Shown here: piece by piece, positions 35,066 through 44,278 of the stretch
Position numbering within the stretch: the stretch's first letter is position 1
Layout: every line of letters starts with the position of its first letter
Assembly (NCBI RefSeq): GCF_016587355.1
Contig: NZ_BNJF01000002.1
Location: 186,001-250,000, forward strand
Source: Ktedonospora formicarum
Lineage (GTDB): Bacteria > Chloroflexota > Ktedonobacteria > Ktedonobacterales > Ktedonobacteraceae
DNA: 64,000 nucleotides
Direction of reading: 5' to 3'
Program-made: the position numbers and the translations under genes
The notes under the pieces: generated by a model
The model's database searches: none
What the model was told of the DNA's origin: nothing
The model's input: the letters and a program-made list of their open reading frames with translations, nothing else

Positions 35066-36964
35066 TTATTTTCCTGGTGGTGGTGTGATGGGCAAGGTCA
35101 ACCAGAACGTGGCACCCTCGCCAGGAGCACTCTGTACCCCAACACTCCCCTCATGCCGTTCAATAAACACTCGGCACAAATAGAGGGACAATCCGAAGCT
35201 CAGATCCAGTTCATGCTGGACGGCACAACCTTTGGTGCGAAAAAAACGCTCCCAGAGATGGTCAAGCTCTTCTCTTGCAATGCCTGACCCCTCATTATGG
35301 ACAGAGATATTGGCGAACGCGTTAGTAATGCGTAGCTGTACCGTAACAGGCAATCCTGGTGGCGAATAGGTGTCCGCATTTGTCAGATAGGTAGTGAGCA
35401 CATACTTGATCCGCCCTGCATCAGCAAGGATGGGGACGCATTGCTCCAAAGTCGGAATATCCAACATAATAGAATGCTCTAGCACAGCTTTTTGCTGCCT
35501 ATCTACTACTTCTCTGAGCAGGGTACCCAGATCCTCATGCTTCAAGGATAACGTGAGTGTATGGGTCTGGATGCGTGCATCATCGATCAAATCATTGATG
35601 ATACGCTGCTGAAGTTGGGCACACTGAGAGGCAGCCTCTAAAGGGCGCTGAGCGTGAGTAAGAGGTTCTTGTATCTGAGCGAATGGAGAAGCAAGCTGTT
35701 TTTTGAAGGTCTCCAATCGTCGCTGGGCTAGTTGCAGATTGCCCATGATCCCCGTTAGTGGGGTGCGCAGCTCATGTGTTGCCAGGGTCAGAAATTCGCT
35801 CGCCAGGCGTCTCATTTCACGCTGGGCGAATGTTTTCTGCTGTTTCTCTCCCTGCGTGTAAAAACAATAAATGCCCTCAATCAACAACATAGCCTGCGCA
35901 GTAACCACTTTTACGAGCGCGATCTCCTCTGGTGTATACTCTCCTTCTGAACTCGCTTTGATGACATACGGCACACCAACCCATTGCTGCTCCAGATGCA
36001 GTGGAAGAAGCAATATAGTCTCGGAACCAGGAAGCATAGGGTAAAGAGACGCCGGAAAAGGTAGCTGTTTCCCGAGACGCTCAATAGTATGCACCTGATT
36101 CATCGCAAGCACGATCTCCTGTTTGGCCTCCAGGCGTGCCCATGCCGCGCGGTCAAGCATCTCAGATCCATGGAAGTACCCTCCAATGTCTCTATAGTAC
36201 TGTTCTTGTTCAGTCGTATTGCCACTGCCTGCAACAAAATACAGACGGCTCGTTCGATGACCGAACGCGAGCATATTCACCCGGTGGCAATCCAGAACAG
36301 ACAGGATAATATCCACTACCTGCTGTGCCACATAAATCACAGGAGGCGAGAGGAGGAAGGTCTCTTCTGGCAAGTGTGCTTCCATCTGCTCAGGAATCCG
36401 CGCGATCACGTTGAGCAGATCCAACATCGACTCGTGGACACGTTGAAGATGGGAGGCTGCCTGCGAATAATAAGTAAGCTCTTGGAAGACAAAGACGATT
36501 TCTTGCATACCGTGCTCTTGATCAACTATAGGAAAGGAACGGACAGTGGCTGAGATCTTGTGCCCAGAAGGGAGCACCAACAAAAGTGTCTGTTCTGGGA
36601 AACCAGGAGCTGGTTTCCCAGCAAGAACAAGGTTCATTAGCCATTGCTCTGAGGATATGAATGGTGATTGCTCATCAACACTGAGGTAGGATGTGAGAAA
36701 TTGCTGGTAGTCTCTTCCTTGACATTGGGCTTCGGAATCAACTTCAAAGAGTCTGCGGGCAGCAGCATTGATCTGTACAATTTTTTGGTTGCGATCACAC
36801 ACAATGAGACCTTCCGGGAAAGACTCGCAGATGGCTCCCACTTGGTTGAATAACCTGTGTGTGGCCCGCAAATGACGAGCATGGGAAATGGGTTTTCCTC
36901 TAGGAATTCTACCTTGTTTTTGTTTGCGTTGTACAACATGGTGCGATCTTTTCCCCACTCTCAA
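35066..36964 (-). CDS. PAS-GAF sensor histidine kinase
   Basis: A 632-residue sensor kinase without membrane segments, so cytosolic. Order: basic leader, PAS domain (EGLIVCDRNQKIVQINAAAR and LFEVDSEA, about residues 50-170), GAF domain (about 205-380, PMLPGSETILLLPLHLEQQW), HisKA with the phosphoacceptor in LATHELRTPLTGIMGNLQLA, and HATPase_c with YVLTTYLTNADTYSPPG and GSGIAREELDHLWERFFR. The G2 box is AVQHELDLSFGLSLYLCRVF, which departs from the usual GxGLGL. No response regulator is adjacent, so it is an orphan. The intracellular signal is unknown. Confidence 0.92.
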   Translation of the reverse strand: MRVGKRSHHVVQRKQKQGRIPRGKPISHARHLRATHRLFNQVGAICESFPEGLIVCDRNQKIVQINAAARRLFEVDSEAQCQGRDYQQFLTSYLSVDEQSPFISSEQWLMNLVLAGKPAPGFPEQTLLLVLPSGHKISATVRSFPIVDQEHGMQEIVFVFQELTYYSQAASHLQRVHESMLDLLNVIARIPEQMEAHLPEETFLLSPPVIYVAQQVVDIILSVLDCHRVNMLAFGHRTSRLYFVAGSGNTTEQEQYYRDIGGYFHGSEMLDRAAWARLEAKQEIVLAMNQVHTIERLGKQLPFPASLYPMLPGSETILLLPLHLEQQWVGVPYVIKASSEGEYTPEEIALVKVVTAQAMLLIEGIYCFYTQGEKQQKTFAQREMRRLASEFLTLATHELRTPLTGIMGNLQLAQRRLETFKKQLASPFAQIQEPLTHAQRPLEAASQCAQLQQRIINDLIDDARIQTHTLTLSLKHEDLGTLLREVVDRQQKAVLEHSIMLDIPTLEQCVPILADAGRIKYVLTTYLTNADTYSPPGLPVTVQLRITNAFANISVHNEGSGIAREELDHLWERFFRTKGCAVQHELDLSFGLSLYLCRVFIERHEGSVGVQSAPGEGATFWLTLPITPPPGK

Positions 36965-37372
36965 AACTCCTTATAGAAATGCTCCAATGCTTTACAAGCT
37001 AATAAAAAGAGCATTCGACTAAGGGTATTGTATGCGTCGTAGAGAATGGTGGCAATCTCATCACAGGAAGATGAGCTAGGAAGACGAGCTAGTTTTAAAG
37101 ACAGGCGAAAGAATGAGGTGGTTCAAGCTTAATGAATGTCACTCATGAACGCCGCAATTGAATCTCTAATCATTCAAGAGCTTGAGAGATGCTTAACCAC
37201 GCTCATCAATCTCCCTGTGTCCTTCCCCATAACCAGCCCGCAGCTCTTTTGGAAAGCAACTGACCTGATTCTCTACTTGACGCGCTTGTGGGTGTAGGCA
37301 CAAACGTCTCTACTGCAGGGAAGTTTTGAAGAATCCATGATACAATAATGGAAAAAGAGCGGGGATAAGACC
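36965..37372. other. Divergent intergenic region, no gene
   Basis: It separates the orphan kinase and the small cysteine-rich protein and should hold both promoters. Short frames overlapping the next gene on the minus strand are antisense shadows. Confidence 0.35.
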
Positions 37373-37585
37373 ATGGATAACGAAGAATTCTTCCGCGAAT
37401 TCGTAAAAAGAACGAACCATACCCGTTTTGGTTGCAACGGAAAGTGTGATTGGACCTGGCAATTTGCAAATTTGCACGTGTGCAAGGGCTGCTACAGGAT
37501 GTATTGTTATGAATGCGTCTGGACCCTGCAACGCTCAGAAGATGAGAAATGGTGGAAATGTCCTTGCGGGGGAAAAATAGAGTGA
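37373..37585 (+). CDS. Small cysteine-rich, zinc-ribbon-like protein
   Basis: A 70-residue protein with eight cysteines (C21, C25, C37, C40, C45, C48, C63, C65) in CNGKC...CKGCYRMYCYEC...CPC, enough for two structural zinc sites in a treble-clef or RING-like fold. It has no signal peptide. GGGG lies about 10 nt before the ATG. I do not recognise the family. A role in nucleic-acid or protein binding is only a guess. Confidence 0.6.
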   Translation: MDNEEFFREFVKRTNHTRFGCNGKCDWTWQFANLHVCKGCYRMYCYECVWTLQRSEDEKWWKCPCGGKIE

Positions 37586-37670
37586 AGCTCTGCTTTGTAT
37601 ATTACTCATCACGGCTTGGCTCTTTATGTCATCACAGTGTCGAGGCACACGAATGATTCGTTATGCTGTT

Positions 37671-38237
37671 TTAGCTCTCCTTCGAAACCGCCTTGGACTG
37701 GCGTTCGGCCAAGTGTTTGAGTGTCAACAATTGCTTGCGCATCATGACCAAATCTCCCCACGATAAAGTTGGGCGCATCACTGCTCCGATAAGTCCGATA
37801 GGATAACGCACGAGCAGTTTGGCGACAAGACGACACGACGCGTCATCCTGAGGCAAAATCACATAACTGATGGCGACTCCCCCAAAGAAAACTTTGGCCC
37901 GCTCATCCTTGAGAAGCAGCGTAAGATGCAGGCCAAGCTCAAAGTCCACCAGTTTAAAAATGGAGCACATACTTTGCCCAACCTGAAGCTGCTCTAGCCC
38001 GGGAATAAGTACGCGAGGACTGCGCCGCCCCCCATTATCAATCCAGTCGTAACTATAGGGTGCGACACGCAATTGACAAAGCCAACGAAAGACAATGGGT
38101 GCCGGTGCCTGCACCGACACAGCACGAAAATAGGCTGCATCGTATGTGGTTAGATAGTGATCACAGGGAAACGACATCGTTCTCTCGGCAGCGGTCGTTC
38201 CCCAATTATAAGCAAGCAATCTAGGGAGTGTTTTCAA
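37671..38237 (-). CDS. SRPBCC-family protein
   Basis: A 188-residue START/SRPBCC-like helix-grip protein: FRAVSVQAPAPIVFRWLCQL, RVAPYSYDWIDNGGRRSPR, LPQDDASCRLVAKLLVRYPI. Members of this group bind hydrophobic ligands and often sit with SDR or isomerase genes; none is adjacent. The start codon is TTG at 38237, preceded by a strong AAGGAGGAGAG. An ATG directly after that site opens only a three-codon frame whose stop overlaps the TTG, an arrangement that could allow translational coupling. Confidence 0.8.
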   Translation of the reverse strand: MKTLPRLLAYNWGTTAAERTMSFPCDHYLTTYDAAYFRAVSVQAPAPIVFRWLCQLRVAPYSYDWIDNGGRRSPRVLIPGLEQLQVGQSMCSIFKLVDFELGLHLTLLLKDERAKVFFGGVAISYVILPQDDASCRLVAKLLVRYPIGLIGAVMRPTLSWGDLVMMRKQLLTLKHLAERQSKAVSKES

Positions 38238-38298
38238 TGCGACATCTCTCCTCCTTGGTTAGGTCTCTTCATATCTTAACATCTTCCCCCAGCCCCTT

Positions 38299-38493
38299 CT
38301 AGGCATGGGCTTCTAACAATCTCTTGTTGGGGCTCCTGCGCGCGTTGAGGCCTGCAATTTGCATTGACGATCGCCCCTGTTGCCCTGGTATTGCCTCATC
38401 TTTGAGCACTGCATGTGAGAAGTACCAGGGTTTACTCAAACGGACCCCTCCTTCATCCCCTTGCAACAGGTCTCTAGCCGCAATGGCTCGCAT
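38299..38493 (-). pseudogene. Possible 3' remnant of an IS605-type element
   Basis: A minus-strand frame (ARDLLQGDEGGVRLSKPWYF ending RLLEAHA) is followed by an IS605-end-like segment with a short inverted repeat (ATCTTCCCCCAGCCCCTTCT from about 38281). The protein resembles the variable tails of TnpB but no catalytic part remains. Weak call; it may be non-coding. Confidence 0.22.
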
Positions 38494-39052
38494 TCGGAGT
38501 AGAGAAGATAGAGTGGCTTGGATTTACATAGCCATAGGCCAAGATGCAGTGCCCTCTCCCATTTACCCCAACAGGGCCTGCATAGTATTTAAAATTGCCC
38601 GCATCTTCAGCAAAGTATTGACTACCGCTACGTGCATGACATTTACTACCGGGTTTTGTCTCGGAACAAACACTAATAGAGACCCGCATAAATTTTGTCT
38701 TCCCATAAGCAGAACCCACTGAGCGAGTATAGACACAGTTATATCCAGTTGAGCTATTATAATAGAGATCCAATTCCGCGATCTTTGTGCTACCTGACTT
38801 GATAGGATACGAATCAACCAGTTTGCCCACAGAGCTACAATGACTACTATTTGTGCCAGCAGGGTTAAGGGGAGGCGGTGTACTCTTTGATTTTGGCACG
38901 GAGCTAGCGGTACTGCCTGACACGGTAGCCGCAGTTGGCAAAGAGATCAGGCCCGTAAAAAAGGTCGCGACCACTATAGCCGCCACAGTAAGCACTCCAA
39001 GGAGAAGAAATAACCAGCGTTTCTGTCTGAAATCAATCTTAAAGCGTTCCAT
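38474..39052 (-). CDS. SapA-like (spore-associated protein A) secreted protein
   Basis: A 192-residue protein with a basic N-terminus, one hydrophobic segment (WLFLLLGVLTVAAIVVATFF) and a Ser/Thr/Pro linker, so exported or membrane-anchored. The exported domain resembles Streptomyces spore-associated protein A: ELDLYYNSSTGYNCVYTRSV (compare VYLTYN..TGxNCVVT), EDAGNFKYYAGPVGV and the ending ASHC. Six cysteines could form disulfides. Ktedonobacteria make aerial mycelium and spores, so a spore-surface role is a reasonable inference. An extra lysine- and serine-rich insert (ETKPGSKCHARSGS) distinguishes it from the actinomycete forms. Only a weak GAAAG precedes the start. Confidence 0.65.
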   Translation of the reverse strand: MERFKIDFRQKRWLFLLLGVLTVAAIVVATFFTGLISLPTAATVSGSTASSVPKSKSTPPPLNPAGTNSSHCSSVGKLVDSYPIKSGSTKIAELDLYYNSSTGYNCVYTRSVGSAYGKTKFMRVSISVCSETKPGSKCHARSGSQYFAEDAGNFKYYAGPVGVNGRGHCILAYGYVNPSHSIFSTPNASHCG

Positions 39053-39654
39053 AGTTCAGCTTTCTTTCGGTCAAAAATGGAGTCTCGCTACATAAACTGC
39101 TACGAGAGGCAGAGTAGGGGCGTTGTTCACCTTGGCAGGTTCTCTATTTTTTAGGCAAGTCGCCTTGATGGATGAGCAGATAGTCACCCGAATAACTCGT
39201 AGCAGGAGACACAATTCGATAGGCTTTTAGTCTAATGAATGGGAAGCACAATGTACCTATGCATCGATGTGCAAAAAACCTTGCCACACTCATTTATCCT
39301 CATCGTGCTCTATGTTGAGAGAGATTCTTGACCAGACGCATACTGGGAGTCGGGCTTCGAAGACTTAGCTGACACACATGTATATGTGTGTCAGCTAAGT
39401 CTTCGGGAAATTGATGTTGGTTTTCCCGAATCCCTATCAGCTCATGGAGAAGAAAAGGAGAGATTCAGATATATTTTGTGGGCTCAAGCGACCCTCCTGT
39501 TGCTGAGGGCCTTTAGGAGAATCAAGCCACCGCTCGACAGCAATGACTGCATTCGTTGCAGTAGACGATGCCAGCCTGGACCCTTTAGCACACGTTCCAA
39601 CCATTTCCAGATATCAGGTGTGTGGACTAATAGTGGCGATATACTAAATATACT
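39053..39654. other. Intergenic stretch with hairpin, no gene recognised
   Basis: About 600 bases. The main structure is the 22-bp inverted repeat at 39358-39405. A frame from 39386 on the plus strand has no family resemblance. Confidence 0.35.
39358..39405. repeat. 22-bp perfect inverted repeat with 4-nt loop
   Basis: Arms 39358-39379 and 39384-39405 pair perfectly around GTAT. It lies 250 bases upstream of the DUF488 relic and 306 bases upstream of the divergent SapA-like gene, so it is not placed as a terminator for either. It may terminate a lost gene or be a small mobile hairpin. Confidence 0.6.
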
Positions 39655-40175
39655 ATGCGAACACTATATACTATTGGCCATTCAACAAGAACATTTGAGC
39701 AGTTTTTAGCATTGCTGAGCGCGTATGCGATCAACCTCGTCGTGGATATACGGGTCGCTCCTTCTTCTGCTCACTCTCCTCAGTTCAATAGTGAGACACT
39801 TGCTGAGGCATTAAAGGTAACTCATATTGGTTACGTCCACCTGGGCGTATTAGGAGGCCATCGGCGCCCCACGAAAGATTCACCTAATCAAGGCTGGCAC
39901 AATACATCCTTTCGGGCTACGCCGACTACATGGCAACAGAGACATTTCGGGCGGGCCTGCAAAAATTACAAGAATATGCGACGAAATGCACAGCAGCCAT
40001 TATGTGCGCTGAGGCCGTGCCCTGGCGCTGTCATCGTTCGCTGATCGCGGATGCCTTGACCGTCCAGGGCTGGCAGGTCTATGATATTCAGAGCCAAAAA
40101 ACAGCGAAATTGCATAGATTGACTCCTTTTCTTCAGGTGCACGATGGGCTGTTGCTCTATCCTGGCACTCTTTAA
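39655..40175 (+). pseudogene. DUF488-family gene with a single-base frameshift
   Basis: The first frame reads MRTLYTIGHSTRTFEQFLAL through NQGWHNTSFR. The second frame continues GYADYMATETFRAGLQKLQE, CAEAVPWRCHRSLIADAL and VYDI. Together they make one complete DUF488 protein of about 173 residues; the family signature is the Cys-rich CAEAxPxxCHR block. Loss of one G within CGGGCTACGCC (39917-39927) explains the break. DUF488 proteins are small and cytosolic and of uncertain biochemistry. A sequencing error cannot be excluded. Confidence 0.85.
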
Positions 40176-40615
40176 CTAATGGAATTCCTTATGAAATATT
40201 GAAAGCCATTTCTATTTTATTGGAGCCCTTCGCCCATAGCATTTTCGTTCACTACAACAAGAAGTAGTTAACGTTTCCAGCAAGCAGCTCACCTTCTTCT
40301 GCCTTGCTCGTGCTGCTTTTGTGCTCTCTTCCGCAAATTGCCCAGCGGACATGGAGCCAGGTGTGGTGTAAGAGGGAGAGGGAGTGCAGGGTGATGTGGC
40401 AAGGAACGAGGGAGGCAACCAAGCAGGTTTTACCAGTTGGGGATTGCCTCCCAGTGGGGTCAGGTTAGTAATGTCTAGTAGCATATAGCGGGTCAAGTAG
40501 GTAAAGCAGTTGTAATGGCACTTCTGAAGTGAATGGCTATCTCACTAGCATACTGTGCGCGTTTTGGGGTTGTGCATGAAAATATAATATTGCTTCATTT
40601 TCATGCACAAGTTTC
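40176..40615. other. Intergenic stretch, no gene recognised
   Basis: A minus-strand frame at 40212-40496 (rich in Pro, Ser and Thr) has no recognisable family or start signal. Confidence 0.3.
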
Positions 40616-41143
40616 TTATTCCACTGGACCTGTATACTGGTCCTGCACATAGGCGTGTTTCGCAGCATTGTCGCGTTGAGAGGTGAGGTAGCGTGTCCAG
40701 GCTTGTTGCTCATGGCTGACAATGCCAAGGACCCAGACGCAAAAGGTTGGCGTTGTTGTGCTGCGCTCAAATTGTTGAAAGGGACCACCTTCAGCGAGAT
40801 GTTTGTGATAGAGAGTTTCCCACACCTCGTTTTCATTGCGCCAAGTGCAGATATAAAGAATGTGGACCGAGGCACACTGGTGATGGATCGCAAAGCCAAC
40901 CTCCTGTTTTAGTGGCAAGCTTCCCGTTTCCAGTTCGGAGAGGAGGAACGAATGTGCCTCAGCCACCAACTCAGGAGGAATGGGCGTCTCTTGGCGAGAG
41001 ATATCGTACCACTTAAGATAAACATCAGAGGTTGCGAGGGCCTCCCCTGACCTGACGAACTTCTGACGATGCTGGTACTCCGGCGCGACCTGCTCAAAGA
41101 GACGCAAGTATGGGGCATCCTGATCTGATGCTGTCGTTGACAT
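40616..41143 (-). CDS. Hypothetical protein, actinomycete-like family
   Basis: A 175-residue soluble protein. The pattern TPIPPELVAEAHSFLLSELE, then GFAIHHQCASVHILYICTWR, then ENEVWETLYHK and WVLGIVSHEQQAWTRYL recalls a small family of unknown function common in Streptomyces (xLVxAAxxxL ... WWxxENxxY ... ExxAWxxxxL). GGAAG lies about 8 nt before the ATG. No neighbour hints at a role. Confidence 0.7.
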   Translation of the reverse strand: MSTTASDQDAPYLRLFEQVAPEYQHRQKFVRSGEALATSDVYLKWYDISRQETPIPPELVAEAHSFLLSELETGSLPLKQEVGFAIHHQCASVHILYICTWRNENEVWETLYHKHLAEGGPFQQFERSTTTPTFCVWVLGIVSHEQQAWTRYLTSQRDNAAKHAYVQDQYTGPVE

Positions 41144-41441
41144 GTGACACTTCCTTTCTACTCAGAATGAGACTGTTTGCTCAGTATACGGGCTCATCAG
41201 GTCAGAATTGTTCCTGATAGCAGCGGTTCTGGAAAAAGTGCAACTCAATTAGGAGGAACAGCGGAGGTAGTTGAATTGGAGGTAAAGGCAACACTCAGTT
41301 TCGGGCGTTCCATCCATATGTGTGGAAGATGCATGAAGCCAAACATATTCTGGCAACCTTATAGCTCCCCAAAGGTACCAGCTTCAGGATGACACATGTC
41401 GTGATTCTGAACAGAAAGCAATTGCAGATTGTCTTCCACAG

Positions 41442-42545
41442 TTAGGAGACGGTTAAAGGTAGGGTGCCAAGGAACAGAGCCCCTCCGCTGTTCTGATTCG
41501 CTGCCGAAAGTGTTCCGCCATGAGCTTGAAAGACCTGTTGTGCGATACTCAAACCTAGACCTGCCCCTCCGGTTTGGCGATTACGCGATGTCTCACCACG
41601 GTACAACGGTTTAAACACATGTTGCAGGTCCTTATGAGCTATGCCGGGGCCGGTATCAGCTACTGAGAGCACCAGACCTTCTTCGTTTCTAGTCCAAGAA
41701 AATGAAATAGCTCCGTTGTGCGGAGTGTAACGGACCGCGTTATCCAACAAGTTCGTCAGGGCGCGTGTGATGAGTCGTCTATCGATAGCCATGATACCTA
41801 TCTCACGTAGTCCCTCGCGCCCAACGGTCAATGAAATCCCTGCGTTCTGTGCTATGGGTTGCATATCTTCCGCAATTCCTTGTAACAAGATATCCATATC
41901 AATACTTTCGCGTTGTGGTAACAACTCTAGATACTCAAGCTGAGTATAGCTAAAGAGGTCAGTGATAAGATGTTCCAGGTCGTTAGCCTTCTGACGGCAA
42001 ATATGTATATAATGCGCTATCATCTCAGGCGTATCGGCTACGCCCTTCTCTATACCCTCCAGATAGCCACGTAAGGAGAACAGCGGCGTACGAAGGTCAT
42101 GCACTACAGCGCTAATAAAAAAGCGTCGCTCTTCTTCTAGCTTTTTCTGTTGCGCCAACGCCTCTCGTAAGGCTTCTCCCATAGCGTTAAAGGCTGCTAC
42201 CACTTCGGTCATCTCCACAACAGAAGATGATGGTAGCATAAACGAGAGGTTTCCTTGTTCGATTTGCCTGCTCGCCTTTCCTATTGCATCCAAAGGTATC
42301 AAGATGGATTGTTGGAGAAAACGTGCTGTCGTTGTTACCAGAAGTGCCTGCATGGCAAGGAGAATCACCAAAATCAGCCCAGCCACAAGAGACAGCCTGG
42401 GAATAAAAGGAAGGGGTTGTCCTTCCACATTTCCTACCCCAGCTATCATGAATGTGATAATGATAAGTCCAACTGCAATGAGCATCAGCACGGCATATAA
42501 TAACCAGACAATGGATAACCATCTGTGCGTGGGACGCTTCTTCAC
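41442..42545 (-). CDS. Membrane sensor histidine kinase (HAMP)
   Basis: A 367-residue sensor kinase. Two N-terminal membrane helices (about 10-35 and 50-75) enclose a very short extracytoplasmic loop, typical of kinases sensing envelope or transporter state. A HAMP linker (LDAIGKASRQIEQGN) leads to HisKA with the phosphoacceptor in SAVVHDLRTPLFSLRGYLEG, then HATPase_c (NLLDNAVRYTPHNG, VADTGPGIAHKDL, GGAGLGLSIAQQVF). It overlaps its response regulator gene by 4 bases and lies divergent from an ABC export operon, its likely target. Confidence 0.94.
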   Translation of the reverse strand: MKKRPTHRWLSIVWLLYAVLMLIAVGLIIITFMIAGVGNVEGQPLPFIPRLSLVAGLILVILLAMQALLVTTTARFLQQSILIPLDAIGKASRQIEQGNLSFMLPSSSVVEMTEVVAAFNAMGEALREALAQQKKLEEERRFFISAVVHDLRTPLFSLRGYLEGIEKGVADTPEMIAHYIHICRQKANDLEHLITDLFSYTQLEYLELLPQRESIDMDILLQGIAEDMQPIAQNAGISLTVGREGLREIGIMAIDRRLITRALTNLLDNAVRYTPHNGAISFSWTRNEEGLVLSVADTGPGIAHKDLQHVFKPLYRGETSRNRQTGGAGLGLSIAQQVFQAHGGTLSAANQNSGGALFLGTLPLTVS

Positions 42546-43234
42546 GAGTTTCCTCCTTCAAAACGATAGCCGACACCACGCACGGTAAGAATATAGCGCG
42601 GATTGGCAGGGTCTTCCTCAATCTTTTCTCGGATTCGTCGAATATGCACAGTCACAGTCTGGCGATCCCCAATCTCACCCCAGAAGCGCTCAAAAAGTTG
42701 TTCACGCGTAAACACCTGCCGCGGGTGGGCAGCTAGCAGGCACAATAACGCGAACTCCCTTGTTGTGAAAGGTACTGTTTGCCCATCTACCAGTACCTCG
42801 TGCGCTATCGGGTCAATAATCAGGCGACTAAATTGGTAGATTCTCTTCGTCTGTGTTTCTTTCTGGGAACGTCGAAGAACAGCCTTGACACGAGCTACGA
42901 TCTCGCTAGGTGAAGCAGACTTTGCGATATAATCGTCACCCTGTAAACCAAAACCCCGTAACCTCTCTCTATCGCTATCGTAAGCACTAAGAAAGAGGAT
43001 TGGCAGATCGCTGGTTTCGCGAATCTGGCGGCAAAGGTCAAAGCCTGAGCGCCCAGGCATCATAACATCAAGTATCATACAATCTACTGTCTGCTGCTGA
43101 ATGATACTATGCGCTTTCTCTGCGTCTGGTGCGATCAACACTTGGAATCCTTCTGCTTTAAAGAAATCTCTAAGCAAATAAGCAATGGCACTATCATCAT
43201 CCACTATGAGAATTGTTGCTGGCTGATTCATCAT
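42542..43234 (-). CDS. OmpR-family response regulator
   Basis: A 230-residue regulator. The receiver domain begins ATILIVDDDSAIAYLLRDFF; the phosphoacceptor Asp is in DCMILDVMMPGRSGFD and the switch Lys in IAKSASPSEI. The C-terminal winged helix includes FTTREFALLCLLAAHPRQVF and VHIRRIREKIEEDP. The stop overlaps the kinase start (ATGA). The chosen start has AAGGAG about 9 nt upstream; the upstream 19 codons of open frame have no support. It probably activates the divergent ABC transporter genes 190 bases away. Confidence 0.95.
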   Translation of the reverse strand: MMNQPATILIVDDDSAIAYLLRDFFKAEGFQVLIAPDAEKAHSIIQQQTVDCMILDVMMPGRSGFDLCRQIRETSDLPILFLSAYDSDRERLRGFGLQGDDYIAKSASPSEIVARVKAVLRRSQKETQTKRIYQFSRLIIDPIAHEVLVDGQTVPFTTREFALLCLLAAHPRQVFTREQLFERFWGEIGDRQTVTVHIRRIREKIEEDPANPRYILTVRGVGYRFEGGNS

Positions 43235-43423
43235 CTCTTTGCTCCTTTCTCCTTCCTCATTATGTCCTATCTCAAGCCGAACCACTAGCACAAAAGGGCA
43301 AGATTATAAGATGTTGAGTCAGCGTTAATGTGTTGTTCACATTTCTTCACCTTTATTTGTAATGTGCCTCCTGTACACTGACTATTATCAACTTCATCAA
43401 AACAGAAAGGATACTATTGTTTA

Positions 43424-44278
43424 ATGTTACATGTTCCACGCGTTACGCCTGGTAGAGGTTTTCTTGCTGGGGTCTGGCAAATGTGGGCAATCTTGCGAGC
43501 CGAAATCACAATGCAATGGAGGCGCTTGGGTTTTTGGCTCACTTTTGGCATCGTAGGCGCATTCCTTCTGCTCGTTTCTGTGGTGACAGCCTTCTCGCTG
43601 CTTCATCCTTCCCCTATGATGGAGCAAGCATACAAACATTACACATCGGCAGAAATAAATAATGTTCTGACGTATGGGGTAACATACTATGCTGGCATCG
43701 TCTTTGGTTTGGTAGTTGCCCTGCTCACTGTCGATCGTCTGCGCCGTGATACACAAGTGGGGATAATTGAATTACAGCGAGCTACACCACTTGGAGAGAT
43801 TCCTTATACTATGGGTAAGTTTCTTGGGAATTACCTTGCAGTATCAATACCGATCCTGCTTATGTACTTGCTTTGCACCATGGCTCCCATCATTTTGGGG
43901 ATGCAAGCAAGTATCATTCTGTTGTTTCTCCTGGCATTTCTGCTCATCTTTGCTCCTGCCTCTCTTGCCTCAATGGGGCTTGTTCTCATGCTCGCCAGTA
44001 TCCTTCCAGTTCGGGTTGTACAGGTTGGCTTCTCTGTGCTCTGGCTGCTCTTTAATATTCCGGCCTGGAGAGCCCTCTTCACAATCATCTTCAATCCAAA
44101 TGGATATTACATCTATCCATTGTTCTTTCCCACACCTCTCTTTGCCTCAAAAGAGACCTCGCTCACAAAGGCCCTCCTCAATATTACACTATTGGTCTTG
44201 ATAGGTTGCATAGCATTTGGCCTGACATATGTCAGTCTGACCTGGCAACGACAACGAGAGGAGAATGCGAGAGCATGA
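43424..44278 (+). CDS. ABC-2-type transporter permease
   Basis: A 284-residue membrane protein with six predicted helices. After a short N-terminal amphipathic region (MWAILRAEITMQWRRLGFWL) it shows the ABC-2 layout, including an extracytoplasmic loop after helix 1 (HPSPMMEQAYKHYTSAEINN). The cytosolic segment DRLRRDTQVGIIELQRATPL, with L-R-x-G-x-E-L-like character, contacts the ATPase. First gene of a three-gene export operon; its stop overlaps the next start by 4 bases (ATGA). AGGA lies about 13 nt before the ATG. Confidence 0.85.
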   Translation: MLHVPRVTPGRGFLAGVWQMWAILRAEITMQWRRLGFWLTFGIVGAFLLLVSVVTAFSLLHPSPMMEQAYKHYTSAEINNVLTYGVTYYAGIVFGLVVALLTVDRLRRDTQVGIIELQRATPLGEIPYTMGKFLGNYLAVSIPILLMYLLCTMAPIILGMQASIILLFLLAFLLIFAPASLASMGLVLMLASILPVRVVQVGFSVLWLLFNIPAWRALFTIIFNPNGYYIYPLFFPTPLFASKETSLTKALLNITLLVLIGCIAFGLTYVSLTWQRQREENARA

